From assembly GCA_018266355.1 (NCBI GenBank), contig JAFEAP010000005.1:278307-342306 (forward strand): a stretch of DNA of 64,000 nt. Reading direction: 5' to 3'. Made by a program: the position numbers and the translations under genes. How positions within the stretch are numbered: position 1 is the first letter of the stretch; the number at the start of each line of letters is the position of its first letter. The notes below the pieces were generated by a model. That model was given only the letters and a program-made list of their open reading frames with translations. It made no database searches and was not told the origin of the DNA. Below, one piece after another: positions 45,199 through 55,010 of the stretch. Origin of the DNA: Bdellovibrionales bacterium (GTDB lineage Bacteria > Bdellovibrionota > UBA1018).

Positions 45199-45308
45199 TC
45201 CTGGAGTTTATCGGAAAATCGCGGGGGTGAAGAGTGGAAAAACCCGGTCAAGGTCACGCCCCTGCCGTCCGCGGGCAAAGTTTGCCGGGGCGGTCCCCCG
45301 CTCGCCGC

Positions 45309-46265
45309 TCACTCCCCGACGAGCCCCCGCCAAATCGCCTCGCCTTCGACGATCTCGATCTCGGGCTCGACCACGGCGACCCGGTCCGCCTCGATCCCGA
45401 GCGCCCGCCATTTCACCCAATCTTTCCCCGATAGGACGACCGTCGTTCCGGTCGAATCGGCCTCCTCAAGGATCTTTTCGATCTCGGGCAGCGAAAACGC
45501 GTGGTGATCCGGGAAGACGGTCATGTCCCGGACGACGTACCCCGCATCCGTCAGACTTCGACGGGCTCGCTCGGGATCGCCGATCGCGGCGACGAACCGG
45601 TATTTCCGGTTCGCCTCCCCGGGATTCAGCCGGTAGTGCGCGCGCACCCGGTTCGGATGCTTCGCGAGCGCGTCCGGGAAGGCTTCCCCTTTCGTGAGGA
45701 CGACCACGTCTTCGGGACCGATCGCCGAATAATCGTCCCGGAACACGCGATCCCCGAACTTCGCGTCGGTCACGGCGACCACATACCGATCGCAGCGCAC
45801 CCTCCAGTGCTGATAAGCGTCGTCGAGGATCGCGAGATCGAACTGGCGACCGGTTCGGAGCTGCGCGCTCGACGCGAGCTTCTCGAAACTGGCGGATCGG
45901 TCGGCTCCGACGCCGATCCAAACTCCGGGGACCTGATCGCGGATCAAAGCCGCCTCGTCTCCGCAAAGCGCCGGCGAGGGCGACGGCTCGTAAGGAGAAA
46001 GGATCCCGCCGGACCGCTCCCAGGCCCCCCGATATCCGCGCAGAAGCACGGCGACCTGGTAACCCGCCGCGATCGCGTCCCGAGCGAGGCGGATGGTGAG
46101 CGGCGTCTTTCCAGCCCCGCCCGCCTGGACGTTCCCGATTCCGACTGTCGGAACCGGCAGCGGCTCGGAAGTGAGCAAGCCGCGCTCGCGGGCGTAGCGC
46201 GCGATCTGGTTAGCGCCCGACCAAAGGAGGGAGGCCATCCGCTTCGGAGTAAACGGCACGCTCAC
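45309..46265 (-). CDS. lpxK: Tetraacyldisaccharide 4'-kinase
   Basis: 318 residues. Phosphorylates the 4' position of the lipid A disaccharide at the inner membrane. Walker A is in GNVQAGGAGKTPLTI (about 43-57), then ILDDAYQHWRVRCD matches the LpxK DDGxQH-type segment with a Tyr replacing Gly. The start is GTG at 46265, overlapping the lpxB stop by four bases (GTGA). Family length is usual. Confidence 0.92.
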   Translation of the reverse strand: MSVPFTPKRMASLLWSGANQIARYARERGLLTSEPLPVPTVGIGNVQAGGAGKTPLTIRLARDAIAAGYQVAVLLRGYRGAWERSGGILSPYEPSPSPALCGDEAALIRDQVPGVWIGVGADRSASFEKLASSAQLRTGRQFDLAILDDAYQHWRVRCDRYVVAVTDAKFGDRVFRDDYSAIGPEDVVVLTKGEAFPDALAKHPNRVRAHYRLNPGEANRKYRFVAAIGDPERARRSLTDAGYVVRDMTVFPDHHAFSLPEIEKILEEADSTGTTVVLSGKDWVKWRALGIEADRVAVVEPEIEIVEGEAIWRGLVGE

Positions 46266-47455
46266 GGGGTCTTCCCTCCGCTCGCAAGCGCGAAAATCTC
46301 TTCCGCGACCCGCTCCGAAGGGCTTCGTTCGCCTAAGACGCGACGAATCTCGGAGAACGCGCCCCGCATCTCGGCTCGCCGGGAGCTCCCCGCCTCGCCG
46401 AGGAGCGCACCGAGCTCATCGGCCATCCGCCCCGGCGTGAATCGCTCGAGGATCAATTCCGGCACCACGCGCGCGCCCGGCGACTTCGGCGCGATCAAGT
46501 TCGTGAGCGATATCGGTTTCCGGTACCGGATCAGGTGCTTGAAAATGAATTCCGAAACCGGATGCGCGCGGTAAACGACGACGTGCGGAAGGTCGAGGAG
46601 CGCGGCCTCGAGGCTCGAGGTGCCTGATTTGATGAGACCCGCGTCCGCGGCCTTCATCGCCGCCCAAGCGTCACCCCGGCTCACGCGCAGATCGAGCCCC
46701 TGAGCGATCGGGATCTCGGCGAGGCGCCGCCGAAAGAGCACGAGGTCCGCCGTTTCCGGAAGGGGGACGAGCACGCGCGGTTTTTCCCCACCGCGACGGT
46801 CTTGGAGGATCCTCACGGCCTTCAACATCGGTTCGAGGTGGAACCGGAACTCCGAGGGACGGCTCCCGACGAGCATCGCGATCACCGTCTCGTCCGGGCC
46901 CAATCCGAGCGCGGTCCGCGCCGCGTCGCGCGTCAGCGTGAGGGGGAGTTCGTCCATGAGCGGGTTCCCTACGTAACGAAACGCGACCGGCGATCCGGCG
47001 TAGGTGGACTGCTCGAACGGGAGGATCGAGAGCACGCGGTCGTAGTACTCGGCGAGGAACCGGATCCGGCTTTTCCGCCAAACCCAGATCTTCGGGGGAA
47101 TGAAACAAGCGATCGGAAAACCGAGCGGTCGGAACCGCCGGGCGAGTTTGAAATGGAAATCCGGGTAATCGCAGAGCACCGCCGCGTCCGGCTTTTCGAT
47201 CGCGGCCGCGCGCGCGAGCCGCGCGAGGTCCCGGCGGATCTTCGGAAGCCGACCGACCACCTCGACGAACCCCATCGCGAGGAGCTCCTCCGCGGGGAGG
47301 AGTACTCGAAGGCCGGCTGCCCGGAGCTTCGGCCCCCCGACGCCGAACGCGTCGAGATTCACGCCCCTTCGCCCGCAAAGCGCGGTCAGGCGCTTCAGTG
47401 CCTCGGCGGCGTGGGTATCCGAAGAGGCCTCGGCGGCGGAGAAGAAGACCTTCAT
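46262..47455 (-). CDS. lpxB: Lipid-A-disaccharide synthase
   Basis: 397 residues, GT19. Condenses UDP-diacylglucosamine with lipid X. Conserved: FSAAEASSDTHAAE at the N-terminus, FGVGGPKLRAAGL, CDYPDFHFKLARR, FIPPKIWVWRKSR and SGTSSLEAALLDLPHVVVYR in the donor lobe. It follows lpxA by 10 bases. No lpxH or lpxI gene, needed to make lipid X, lies between lpxA and lpxB. Confidence 0.94.
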   Translation of the reverse strand: MKVFFSAAEASSDTHAAEALKRLTALCGRRGVNLDAFGVGGPKLRAAGLRVLLPAEELLAMGFVEVVGRLPKIRRDLARLARAAAIEKPDAAVLCDYPDFHFKLARRFRPLGFPIACFIPPKIWVWRKSRIRFLAEYYDRVLSILPFEQSTYAGSPVAFRYVGNPLMDELPLTLTRDAARTALGLGPDETVIAMLVGSRPSEFRFHLEPMLKAVRILQDRRGGEKPRVLVPLPETADLVLFRRRLAEIPIAQGLDLRVSRGDAWAAMKAADAGLIKSGTSSLEAALLDLPHVVVYRAHPVSEFIFKHLIRYRKPISLTNLIAPKSPGARVVPELILERFTPGRMADELGALLGEAGSSRRAEMRGAFSEIRRVLGERSPSERVAEEIFALASGGKTP

Positions 47456-47465
47456 GACCCCTCTT

Positions 47466-48248
47466 CTAGCGCGTGACGCCGCTCTCGCTCTTCCGGATGA
47501 AATTCACGAACGCCATGACTTCCGGAAATTCGCCGTACTGGGACTCGATTTCGAGGAGACAACGCTCCTTCTCGACGTCCGCGCGAGTCCAAAGCTTGAT
47601 CGCCTCGTTGATCCGGGAAATCGTATCGGCGGAAAAACCCCGGCGGCGGAGGCCGACGATGTTCGCGCCTTTGATCTGCATCGGACGCGAGCCGACGCCG
47701 ATGCAGTACGGAGGCACGTCGCGCTCGATCGCGGAGTGGCCGCCGATGTAGGTGTGCGCGCCGACGCGCACGAACTGGTTCACGCCGGATTGGCCGCCGA
47801 TGATCGCGTGATCGTCGATCACGACGTGGCCGGCGACGCCGACGTAGTTCGCGAGGATCGCCGAGTTACCCACGATCACGTCGTGACCGAGGTGGACGTA
47901 TCCCATGAGGAGGTTTCCGTCTCCGATTCGGGTGAATCCCCCGCCCTGGGCGGTGCCGAGGTGGGCGGAGACGTACTCGCGGATGGAGTTGCGGTTACCG
48001 ATCGTGAGTTCGGTCCGCTCTCCCTTGTACTTCAAATCCTGGGGGACGAGGCCGAGGGTCGCGAACGGGAAGATCTCGTTCTCTTCCCCGATCGTGGTCC
48101 ACCCGTCGACGACGACATGGGACACGAGCTTCGTCCCTTTGCCGATCTTCACGTTCGGTCCGACCGTGCAGTACGGTCCGACGACGACGCCGGAGGCGAG
48201 CTCCGCTTTCGAATCCACGAGCGCGGTAGGATGGATGGTCGTGCTCAT
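47466..48248 (-). CDS. lpxA: UDP-N-acetylglucosamine acyltransferase
   Basis: 260 residues from the ATG at 48248; the open frame continues upstream only as antisense of the fabZ tail. A left-handed beta helix of hexapeptides (for example VGPYCTVGPNVKIGKGTK and HVVIDDHAIIGGQSGVN) carries the catalytic His in GYVHLGHDVIVG. The C-terminal helical domain begins GLRRRGFS. First acylation step of lipid A. Start overlaps the fabZ stop (ATGA). Confidence 0.95.
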   Translation of the reverse strand: MSTTIHPTALVDSKAELASGVVVGPYCTVGPNVKIGKGTKLVSHVVVDGWTTIGEENEIFPFATLGLVPQDLKYKGERTELTIGNRNSIREYVSAHLGTAQGGGFTRIGDGNLLMGYVHLGHDVIVGNSAILANYVGVAGHVVIDDHAIIGGQSGVNQFVRVGAHTYIGGHSAIERDVPPYCIGVGSRPMQIKGANIVGLRRRGFSADTISRINEAIKLWTRADVEKERCLLEIESQYGEFPEVMAFVNFIRKSESGVTR

Positions 48249-48772
48249 TTCTTCGCGCCTCCGAGGGTCAAGTTCGCGAGGATCTTCGCTTCGGCGACCT
48301 TCGTGCCGTCGACGGTGACCTCGCACTTGAAGCCCCAGATCGTGCCGCGGCATTTTTCGAGCACGGCTTCGATCTTGAGCACGTCGCCCGGGACGACGGG
48401 TCGCCGGAACCGAACCTCGTCGACGCCGAGGAGGATCACCGAAAAATCTGTCGTCAACTCGCCCTTCGCGTCGATCAGGTACGGGTACGCCGCGAAGGAC
48501 GCCGCCTGGGCCATCGCTTCGATCGTGAGCACGCCCGGAAAGATCGCGAATTCGGGGAAGTGCCCTTGGAACATCGGCTCGTTGAAGCTGACGTTCTTCT
48601 GCGCGAGCACGCGAGTGCCGAGCTTATCGTCGATGCCCTTGGTGTTCGTAAGATCGCCCTTCGGCTCGATCGTGAGCACGCGATCGATGAGGAGGAACGG
48701 GTAACGGTGGGGCAGGAACTTTCGAATTCCCTCGCCGCTAATCGCGTAGGTGCGTTCGGATACGTCAGCCAT
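48245..48772 (-). CDS. fabZ: 3-hydroxyacyl-ACP dehydratase
   Basis: 175 residues. Hot-dog fold with HRYPFLLIDR (metal-free active His region), NEPMFQGHFPEFAIFPGVL with the catalytic His, and EAMAQAASF with the catalytic Glu. Dehydrates 3-hydroxyacyl-ACP and thereby controls flux between membrane lipid and lipid A. ATG at 48772 shares TGATG with the lpxD stop. The GTG three bases earlier is less likely. Confidence 0.95.
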   Translation of the reverse strand: MADVSERTYAISGEGIRKFLPHRYPFLLIDRVLTIEPKGDLTNTKGIDDKLGTRVLAQKNVSFNEPMFQGHFPEFAIFPGVLTIEAMAQAASFAAYPYLIDAKGELTTDFSVILLGVDEVRFRRPVVPGDVLKIEAVLEKCRGTIWGFKCEVTVDGTKVAEAKILANLTLGGAKK

Positions 48773-49878
48773 CACTCTTTCTCTTTCTTCCTGTCGCGTT
48801 CCGCGACCAACCGGTTCAGGATCGCGTGGGCCTTGAAGTGATCGCGGTGCGTGCGCTGGGGATTACCCACCGACGTTCCGCCTTCGGGTACGTCCTTGTC
48901 GACGAGGCTCATAGCGCCGATCTTCGCGTAATCGCCGAGCGCGGCTTTGTTCCCGATGCCGGCCATCCCGCCGACGTAAGCGAATTTCCCGATGACGGTC
49001 CCGCCGGCGAGGCAGACGCCGCCGCAGAGGATCGCGCCTTCGCGGATCGTCGAGTTATGGCCGATGTGCACGTGATTATCGAGTTTCGCGCCCCGACCGA
49101 TCGACGTCTCTCCGAAAGTCGCGCGATCGACCATGGTGTTCGCGCCGATCTCGACGTCGTCGGCGATCACCACTCGTCCGAGGTGGTAGATCTTCTCGTG
49201 GCCCGTCGGCTTCCCGTCGACGATCCGCGGCGCGTAGCCGAAACCGTCGGCGCCAATCGTCGATCCGGCGTGGATCCGCACGCGGTTCGCGATCTTCGTT
49301 TCTTCGTAAAGCGTGACTCCCGGAAAGAACACGCATGCCTCGCCGATCTCCACGTTCGGGCCGACGTAGACCCGTGGGTAAAGGATCGTGCCCCTACCGA
49401 TGCGGGCGCCCTTCTCGATCACGCAGTTCGCGCCGACCTCGACGCCGTCCGCGACGCGCGCTTCCGGGTGAACGATCGCCGTGGGATGCACGACGGCCGG
49501 ACCGACCCGCGTCGCGAGGTCCGAGGGGATATGCGCGACCGAGGAGATTTCCCGGGCGAACTTTTCGCTCAGGATGGCCATGGCGAGGTACGGATCGCGA
49601 CAAGCGACGACCGCGGTCTTCTTCCAAAGCGGAAGACCCGACGCCTGGAGAGGCGCGACGAAAGGTTCGCCGGTGATCAGGACGCCGGGCGCGGCGCCGA
49701 GGAGCTCGGACTGGTATTCCTTCGAGAAGAAGAACGCGCAGTCCGATTCGCGGGAGCCGGCGAGCGGAGCCGGCTGGGTCACCGCGATCCGGGCGAGCGA
49801 AGACCCTAGGCCTTCGGCGTTCGCCAGCCGGCCCGAGGTCCACTCGAGGATTTGCGCGACGGTAAAGCTCGCTCCCAT
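48772..49878 (-). CDS. lpxD: UDP-3-O-acyl-glucosamine N-acyltransferase
   Basis: 368 residues. An N-terminal uridine-binding domain ([17 protein letters not shown]) and a hexapeptide beta helix ([38 protein letters not shown]) with the catalytic His in [10 protein letters not shown]. Adds the second acyl chain of lipid A. The last helix ends with a Lys/Glu run (RDRKKEKE). It is 13 bases after skp. Confidence 0.94.
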   Translation of the reverse strand: MGASFTVAQILEWTSGRLANAEGLGSSLARIAVTQPAPLAGSRESDCAFFFSKEYQSELLGAAPGVLITGEPFVAPLQASGLPLWKKTAVVACRDPYLAMAILSEKFAREISSVAHIPSDLATRVGPAVVHPTAIVHPEARVADGVEVGANCVIEKGARIGRGTILYPRVYVGPNVEIGEACVFFPGVTLYEETKIANRVRIHAGSTIGADGFGYAPRIVDGKPTGHEKIYHLGRVVIADDVEIGANTMVDRATFGETSIGRGAKLDNHVHIGHNSTIREGAILCGGVCLAGGTVIGKFAYVGGMAGIGNKAALGDYAKIGAMSLVDKDVPEGGTSVGNPQRTHRDHFKAHAILNRLVAERDRKKEKE

Positions 49879-49891
49879 AGGGGGCCGGAGC

Positions 49892-50428
49892 TTAGCCTTT
49901 GTTCTTCGCGTTGTAGGCCTTCACGAGATCGTCCGTGAGGTCGTCTTTCTCCTGGGAGAAGATGACCGTCTGCTCGTTCTTGTCGAGGACCATCTGGTAG
50001 CCCTTCTTGGCCGCGATTTCCTTCACGATCTCTTTCAGGTTCTTGACGATCGGGGCGGTCAACTCGCCTTCCTTCTGCTGGATTTCCGTTTGCGAACGCA
50101 TGAGCTGCTGCTGGAACTTCATCTTCCGTTCCTGGAGCTCCTGGAATTTCTTTTCCTTGGCTTCGTCGTTCAGCACCATCGTCTGCTTCTTGAACTCGCC
50201 TTCGAGCTTCACGATCGCGTTCTGCTCGTCGTCGAGCATCTTCTTCTTCGTGTTGAATTCCTTCTCGAGTTGGCCTTTCGCCTTCTTGCCGGCCTCGACC
50301 GTCTGGAGGGCCTTCTGCATGTCGACCGTCGCGACCTTCGTGGCGGCGGCTTCTTCGGCGAAAGCGGCGGTGGTGGCGACCGCGGCGAGGAGACCGAGAA
50401 CGAGGCTGATGACTTTCGTGGATTTCAT
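49892..50428 (-). CDS. skp: Periplasmic chaperone Skp/OmpH
   Basis: 178 residues. Signal peptide ([21 protein letters not shown]), then a small beta core start [20 protein letters not shown] and a long coiled coil rich in Lys, Gln, Glu (about 40-130). It closes in [16 protein letters not shown]. Prevents aggregation of unfolded outer-membrane proteins on their way to BamA. AAGGAG precedes the ATG. It lies 37 bases downstream of bamA, as in many Gram-negatives. Confidence 0.93.
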   Translation of the reverse strand: MKSTKVISLVLGLLAAVATTAAFAEEAAATKVATVDMQKALQTVEAGKKAKGQLEKEFNTKKKMLDDEQNAIVKLEGEFKKQTMVLNDEAKEKKFQELQERKMKFQQQLMRSQTEIQQKEGELTAPIVKNLKEIVKEIAAKKGYQMVLDKNEQTVIFSQEKDDLTDDLVKAYNAKNKG

Positions 50429-50465
50429 ACGTAATTCTCCTTAGGCCGTAGCCTTGAGGTTTTCT

Positions 50466-53018
50466 TTAGAACGGCGGACCGATGAAAAACTGGAACACGG
50501 AATTGTCGTCGTTGGGACCTTTGTTGATCGGAAAGCCCCACTCGAAGCGGAGCGGGCCGATCGGCGAAAACCAGCGGAACCCGAAGCCGGTGTCGGAGCG
50601 CAGCTTGAAATTTCCGAGATCCGGGCGATCGGTCCAAACGTTCCCGATGTCGTAGAACACGACGAACTTGAGACCGGCGTCCTTCACGATGGGATGCTCG
50701 AGTTCGAAGAGCGAATAGAACTCGTACTTCCCGCCCTCGGGAATGACGTAAGGAAGCCCGGTCGAGCTGAGTTTATCACGGCTCGGACCGACGGTGTAGA
50801 AGTTGTAGCCTTTGAGGTTATTCGGGCCGCCGAGGTAGAAACGCTCGGACGGCGGCACGCCTTTTCCGTCCTGGCCGTGCGCTTCGCCGTATTCCGTCGA
50901 GTTCCGGAAGATGAGGTCGCCGACGACGCGCGTGTAATAGCGGTTGTTCGCGATCGCCTTCACGAAGCGCTTGTCGCCTCCGAGTCCCGCCACGCCCGCG
51001 GTTTCGAGCGAGAGGCTCTGGTAACTTCCGCCCGACGTTTCGAACCGGTTGTTCCGGCGATCGCGGATCAAGCTCCATACCAAGCTCGAGAGCGTGCCCG
51101 TGTCCTGATCGATATCGAAGTAGTCGTTCACGTCGGGATTGTCGATTTCGATCGACTCGATCGTCAGGCGCTCGCGTTTGTACGTGAGGTAAGCGTTCGT
51201 GTACTCGCCGACCGGGTGACCGAGGCGAACGTCGCCGCCGAACTTCCGGGTCGTGTACTTGTCCGGGATGAAGAACGTGACGTAGTAGAGATCGAACCCG
51301 GCCGAGAAATTCGTGTCGAAGATGTACGGGTCGCTGAACCCGAGGTTGATCGACTTATCCCGGCGGTCGCGCGTGATGTTCGTCGAGAGGCTGATCGTCT
51401 GACCTCGGCCGAGGAAGTTCGATTCCGAAATCTGGGTCTGGAAGAAGAGGCCCTTCGAGGAGCCGTATCCGGCGCCGAGGGTGATCGTGCCCGTCGGGCG
51501 CTCCTTGACCTGGATGTCGACGTTGACGACGTCGTTATGGTCCTTCGGGGTCGAGGTATTGAAAAGGACCTCGCCCGGCTGGAAGTAACCGAGGCGCTCG
51601 ACGTTCTCCTTCGAAAGCCGGAAGCGCGTGCCGTTATAGAGTTCGCCTTCCTTGATCTTGAGTTCGCGGCGGATGACCTTGTCGTGGGTCTTCGAGTTTC
51701 CGAGGACGTTGATCTCGCCGAAGTAGGCGAGGTTGCCCTTCTCGAAGTGGTAGTCGATGTCGACCGTCTTCGTGTCGTCCTTGATGTCCATCTTCGGGAT
51801 GACGTTCACGAACGCGTAGCCGAGGTCCTGGTATTTTTCGGAAAGCTTCTGGATGTCGGCGTTCCGCTTCGAGATCGAGAACGGAACGGACTGCTTCATC
51901 TGGACGTCGTTGCCGAGCTCTTCGCGCCCGAAGAGGAGGTCGCCCGAGAAGTCGATGGTGCCGGTGTTGTACTTCTCGCCTTCGTCGACGAAGATCGTGA
52001 TGTAGAGCCACTTCTTGTCGTCGGAGATCGTGACGACCGGGCTCTCGTACTTGAACTTCACGTAGCCGTTATCGAGATAGAAATAGACGAGGCGCTGGAG
52101 ATCGTTTTTGAACGCGGATTCCTTGAAGTTGCCCGAGTTCGACATGAAACTGAAGGCGCCGCCCTCGCGCGTCTCGCCAAGCACGTTTTTCAGCATGTCG
52201 TCCGAGAAGGCCTTATTGTTCAGGAACGTGATCTTCTTGATCTGGACCTTGTCGAAGTCGTTCACTTTGTACCGGAGGACGACTTCATCCGGTTTCTTCG
52301 GGTCCGGCTGAGTGACTTCGAACGTCGTCTTCGCGAGGTAATACCCCTTATCTTCGTAGGCCTTTGTGATGAAACCGATGTCTTCCTTGACCTTGTTCAC
52401 GTCGAGGATCGACCATTGCTTCACCTTGATCACGGCCTCGAGGTCGGTCGTCGTGATGCGCTCGTTGCCTTCGAACTGGATCTCCGTGATGACCGGGCGT
52501 TCGCGAACGGTCACCGTGAGGTTCGCGCCCGCGGGATCCCGCTCGGCCGAGACTTCGATGTCGTCGAAGTAGCCCATGTTGAAAAGCGCTTGGACGTCGG
52601 CGCGGATCATCTCGCGGTCGATCGCCACGCCCGGCTTCGTCGTGAGCTTCCCGAGAACGGCATCGCGTTCGATGCGCTTCAATCCCTTCACTTCGATCCC
52701 GCGCACCGGAAGTCCCGCGAAACCATCGACCGAATCGTCGATCTTCACGCCGCCGCTTTTCGCGACGTACGGTTTTCCGCGTTTCGTTTTTTTCACGTTC
52801 GGCGAAATCGCCGAAGGGGGCGAAGTGCGCGTCGGCAGAGGCGAGCGGCGCCCGGACGGCAGCGGGCGGTTGATCGGCGCGACCCCTTTTCCGGGACCGC
52901 GAACGGCTTGGCCAGTTCCCGTCTGCGGGCTCGGCGGATCTTCCGCGCGCACGCTGACGGTCGATAAAAGAAGTCCGGCTGCGATCGTGAAAACCGCGGC
53001 CAGGCGAATTGGAATCAC
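50466..53018 (-). CDS. bamA: Outer membrane protein assembly factor BamA
   Basis: 850 residues. A signal peptide, then a basic Pro/Ser-rich insert (about 30-85) not usual in E. coli BamA, then five POTRA domains (about 100-500; GIEVKGLKRIERDAVLGKL, ITEIQFEGNERITTTDLEAV and VNVLGNSKTHDKVIRREL are strands), and a 16-strand barrel with ERFYLGGPNNLKGY, the VRGY-like loop, and FQFFIGPPF at the end. The start is a GTG at 53018. It is the core of the Bam machine and folds the many barrels in this window. It lies downstream of lolD, 77 bases away. Confidence 0.95.
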   Translation of the reverse strand: MIPIRLAAVFTIAAGLLLSTVSVRAEDPPSPQTGTGQAVRGPGKGVAPINRPLPSGRRSPLPTRTSPPSAISPNVKKTKRGKPYVAKSGGVKIDDSVDGFAGLPVRGIEVKGLKRIERDAVLGKLTTKPGVAIDREMIRADVQALFNMGYFDDIEVSAERDPAGANLTVTVRERPVITEIQFEGNERITTTDLEAVIKVKQWSILDVNKVKEDIGFITKAYEDKGYYLAKTTFEVTQPDPKKPDEVVLRYKVNDFDKVQIKKITFLNNKAFSDDMLKNVLGETREGGAFSFMSNSGNFKESAFKNDLQRLVYFYLDNGYVKFKYESPVVTISDDKKWLYITIFVDEGEKYNTGTIDFSGDLLFGREELGNDVQMKQSVPFSISKRNADIQKLSEKYQDLGYAFVNVIPKMDIKDDTKTVDIDYHFEKGNLAYFGEINVLGNSKTHDKVIRRELKIKEGELYNGTRFRLSKENVERLGYFQPGEVLFNTSTPKDHNDVVNVDIQVKERPTGTITLGAGYGSSKGLFFQTQISESNFLGRGQTISLSTNITRDRRDKSINLGFSDPYIFDTNFSAGFDLYYVTFFIPDKYTTRKFGGDVRLGHPVGEYTNAYLTYKRERLTIESIEIDNPDVNDYFDIDQDTGTLSSLVWSLIRDRRNNRFETSGGSYQSLSLETAGVAGLGGDKRFVKAIANNRYYTRVVGDLIFRNSTEYGEAHGQDGKGVPPSERFYLGGPNNLKGYNFYTVGPSRDKLSSTGLPYVIPEGGKYEFYSLFELEHPIVKDAGLKFVVFYDIGNVWTDRPDLGNFKLRSDTGFGFRWFSPIGPLRFEWGFPINKGPNDDNSVFQFFIGPPF

Positions 53019-53094
53019 GGTACATGTCTAGGAGAGTGAAGGGCTTCAGTCAACCTTAACCCCTCGCCGTGCGCGGGATTAAATCCTGAAAAAG

Positions 53095-53766
53095 TCAGAT
53101 GAATTGCCCGTCACGCATCGTAACAACGCGATGCATTCGTCCCGCGATCGAGGCGTCATGCGTCACGATCAAAATCGAGATTCCCGTCGCCTGATTCAGA
53201 CTCGTGAGCAAATCCATCACGTTCTGGGAGTTCTTCGAGTCGAGATTCCCCGTGAGTTCGTCCGCGAGCAGGATTTTCGGCCGTAAAATCACCGACCGCG
53301 CTATCGCGACGCGCTGCTGCTCACCGCCGGAGAGCTCCGTCGGACGGTGTTTGATCCGATGACCGAGACCCACGAACTCGAGGAGTTCCTTCGCATGCTG
53401 CTCGGAGACCGCGCGGTCTTCGCCCGCGATCAGGGCGGGCATCATCACGTTCTCGAGGGCATCGAACTCGGGGAGGAGATAATGAAACTGGAACACGAAA
53501 CCGAGCACGCGGTTCCGGAACTCGGAAAGGCCCTTCTCGGTGAAGCGAAGGACGTCCTGATTCGTCGGACCATAGATGATCTTGCCGGCGTCCGGCTTCT
53601 CGAGCGTGCCGAGGGCGTGCAGGAGGGTCGACTTCCCCACCCCGCTCGCGCCGGTGATGGCGATCATCTCGCCGGGCTGGATCTCGAAATCGACCCCGCG
53701 AAGCACGGGAATTTCCGTCGCACCTTTCCGGTAGGTTTTCGTGAGGCCTTCCGCGCGAATCAGCAT
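53095..53766 (-). CDS. lolD: Lipoprotein-release ATPase LolD
   Basis: 223 residues. ABC ATPase: Walker A GASGVGKSTLLH (about 39-50), Q-loop FQFHYLLPEF, signature LSGGEQQRVAIARS, Walker B ILLADELTGNLDS and H-loop VTHD. Powers extraction of lipoproteins by LolC/E. The ATG shares TGATG with the lolC stop. Confidence 0.93.
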   Translation of the reverse strand: MLIRAEGLTKTYRKGATEIPVLRGVDFEIQPGEMIAITGASGVGKSTLLHALGTLEKPDAGKIIYGPTNQDVLRFTEKGLSEFRNRVLGFVFQFHYLLPEFDALENVMMPALIAGEDRAVSEQHAKELLEFVGLGHRIKHRPTELSGGEQQRVAIARSVILRPKILLADELTGNLDSKNSQNVMDLLTSLNQATGISILIVTHDASIAGRMHRVVTMRDGQFI

Positions 53767-55010
53767 CAGTCGTAGCGTATCCCTTCCATCGGCGATTGGG
53801 TAGAGACCCGAACGGCCGGATAAAAGGTCGCAAGCAAAATGATGCCGACGGCGAGCCCGCCGATGAGCGCGATCTCGTTCCAGTTGATCGTCACCGGAAG
53901 GTAGTCGATGTAATAAACGTCGGCGGGCAGTCGGATAAGTTTCGTCTTATCGATGATCACGTTCAGAAGGAGGCCGAACCCCATCCCGGCGGCGGTCCCG
54001 ACGAGCCCGATCCCGAGCCCGATCCAAGCGAAGATCCGGAACCCCTGGGCCGGCGTGAGTCCCATCGCCTTCAGGATCGCGATCTCCTTCGTCTTGTCGT
54101 GGATCATCATCATCAGGGTCGAAACGACGTTGAAGGCAGCGACGATCACGATCGCGAGCAGGATGATCGCGATGACGACCTTCTCGAGCTTGATCGCGTA
54201 GAAGAGGTTCTTGTTCAGCTGGGTCCAGTCCTTCGCGCGGAAGGGATAACCGAACGATTCGGAAAGCCGGTCGGAGGCCGCGCGCGAATCGTCGCCGCGC
54301 GGGAGCTTGATCTTGAACGTGCTCGCGCGATTCGGGAGATGGAAGATCGACTGCGACCAGCCGATTTTCGAAAAGGCGTATTTCGAGTCGTACTCGTACA
54401 TGCCGAGGCTCGCGATCCCGACGACGTCCGCCTCGACGATCTTCGGTACGCCCATGCCGCGCGATTCGCCCTCGGAGCCCGCCGAGGCGATTTGGGGGAT
54501 CACGAGGCGGATCGTGCCGCCGACGACGGCGCCCGTCTTTTCGGCGAGAACCTTCGCCATCACGATCTCACCGTCTTTTTCCGGCATGCGACCCTGGACG
54601 ATGCGCTTCGGAAGCGTGGTCGCCTTCGCGGCCGCCGCCGGATCCACCCCCTCGAGCACGACGCCGCCCGTCCCTTTCGGGCCCGCCGCCATGAGTTCGG
54701 TGATGAGGGACGCCGAGACGGCCTTCGCTTGGGGAAGCGTCCGCAGGATCTTCTTTTCGATCGTCGCCGGATCCGCGACCGGATCCGCGCGCGAATAGAG
54801 GACGACGTCGCCGTTCAGTCCGCTGATCGCTTCGCCGAGTTCGCCTTCGAATCCGTTGATCACGGAGGTGACGACCGTGAGCGCAAGCACCCCGAGCGCG
54901 ACGCCGACGACGGAGACCCACGAGATGAGGGAGAGAAAACCGTCCGAGGTCTTCGAGAGGAGGAAACCCTTCGCGAGGATCGAGACCGGGTTCGGCTTCC
55001 GCGCCATCAT
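53766..55010 (-). CDS. lolC: Lipoprotein-release permease LolC/LolE
   Basis: 414 residues. Four membrane spans: one at the N-terminus (FLSLISWVSVVGVALGVLAL) and three near 280-300, 320-345 and 380-402. A large periplasmic domain follows the first span, as in MacB-type permeases. The gene gives no sign of a second permease copy in the window, so it may act as a single LolCE-like subunit. Two ATGs overlap the lysS stop (ATGATG at 55010-55005). Confidence 0.9.
   Translation of the reverse strand: MMARKPNPVSILAKGFLLSKTSDGFLSLISWVSVVGVALGVLALTVVTSVINGFEGELGEAISGLNGDVVLYSRADPVADPATIEKKILRTLPQAKAVSASLITELMAAGPKGTGGVVLEGVDPAAAAKATTLPKRIVQGRMPEKDGEIVMAKVLAEKTGAVVGGTIRLVIPQIASAGSEGESRGMGVPKIVEADVVGIASLGMYEYDSKYAFSKIGWSQSIFHLPNRASTFKIKLPRGDDSRAASDRLSESFGYPFRAKDWTQLNKNLFYAIKLEKVVIAIILLAIVIVAAFNVVSTLMMMIHDKTKEIAILKAMGLTPAQGFRIFAWIGLGIGLVGTAAGMGFGLLLNVIIDKTKLIRLPADVYYIDYLPVTINWNEIALIGGLAVGIILLATFYPAVRVSTQSPMEGIRYD

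Noticed and set aside
50454..52967. 837-codon plus-strand open frame
   Set aside because: Antisense to bamA. The translation is low-complexity Arg/Glu/Val and shows no family.
52348..53025. Alternative bamA start at an ATG near 53025
   Set aside because: It is in a different frame from BamA and gives Arg/Ser-rich nonsense. The GTG at 53018 is in frame.
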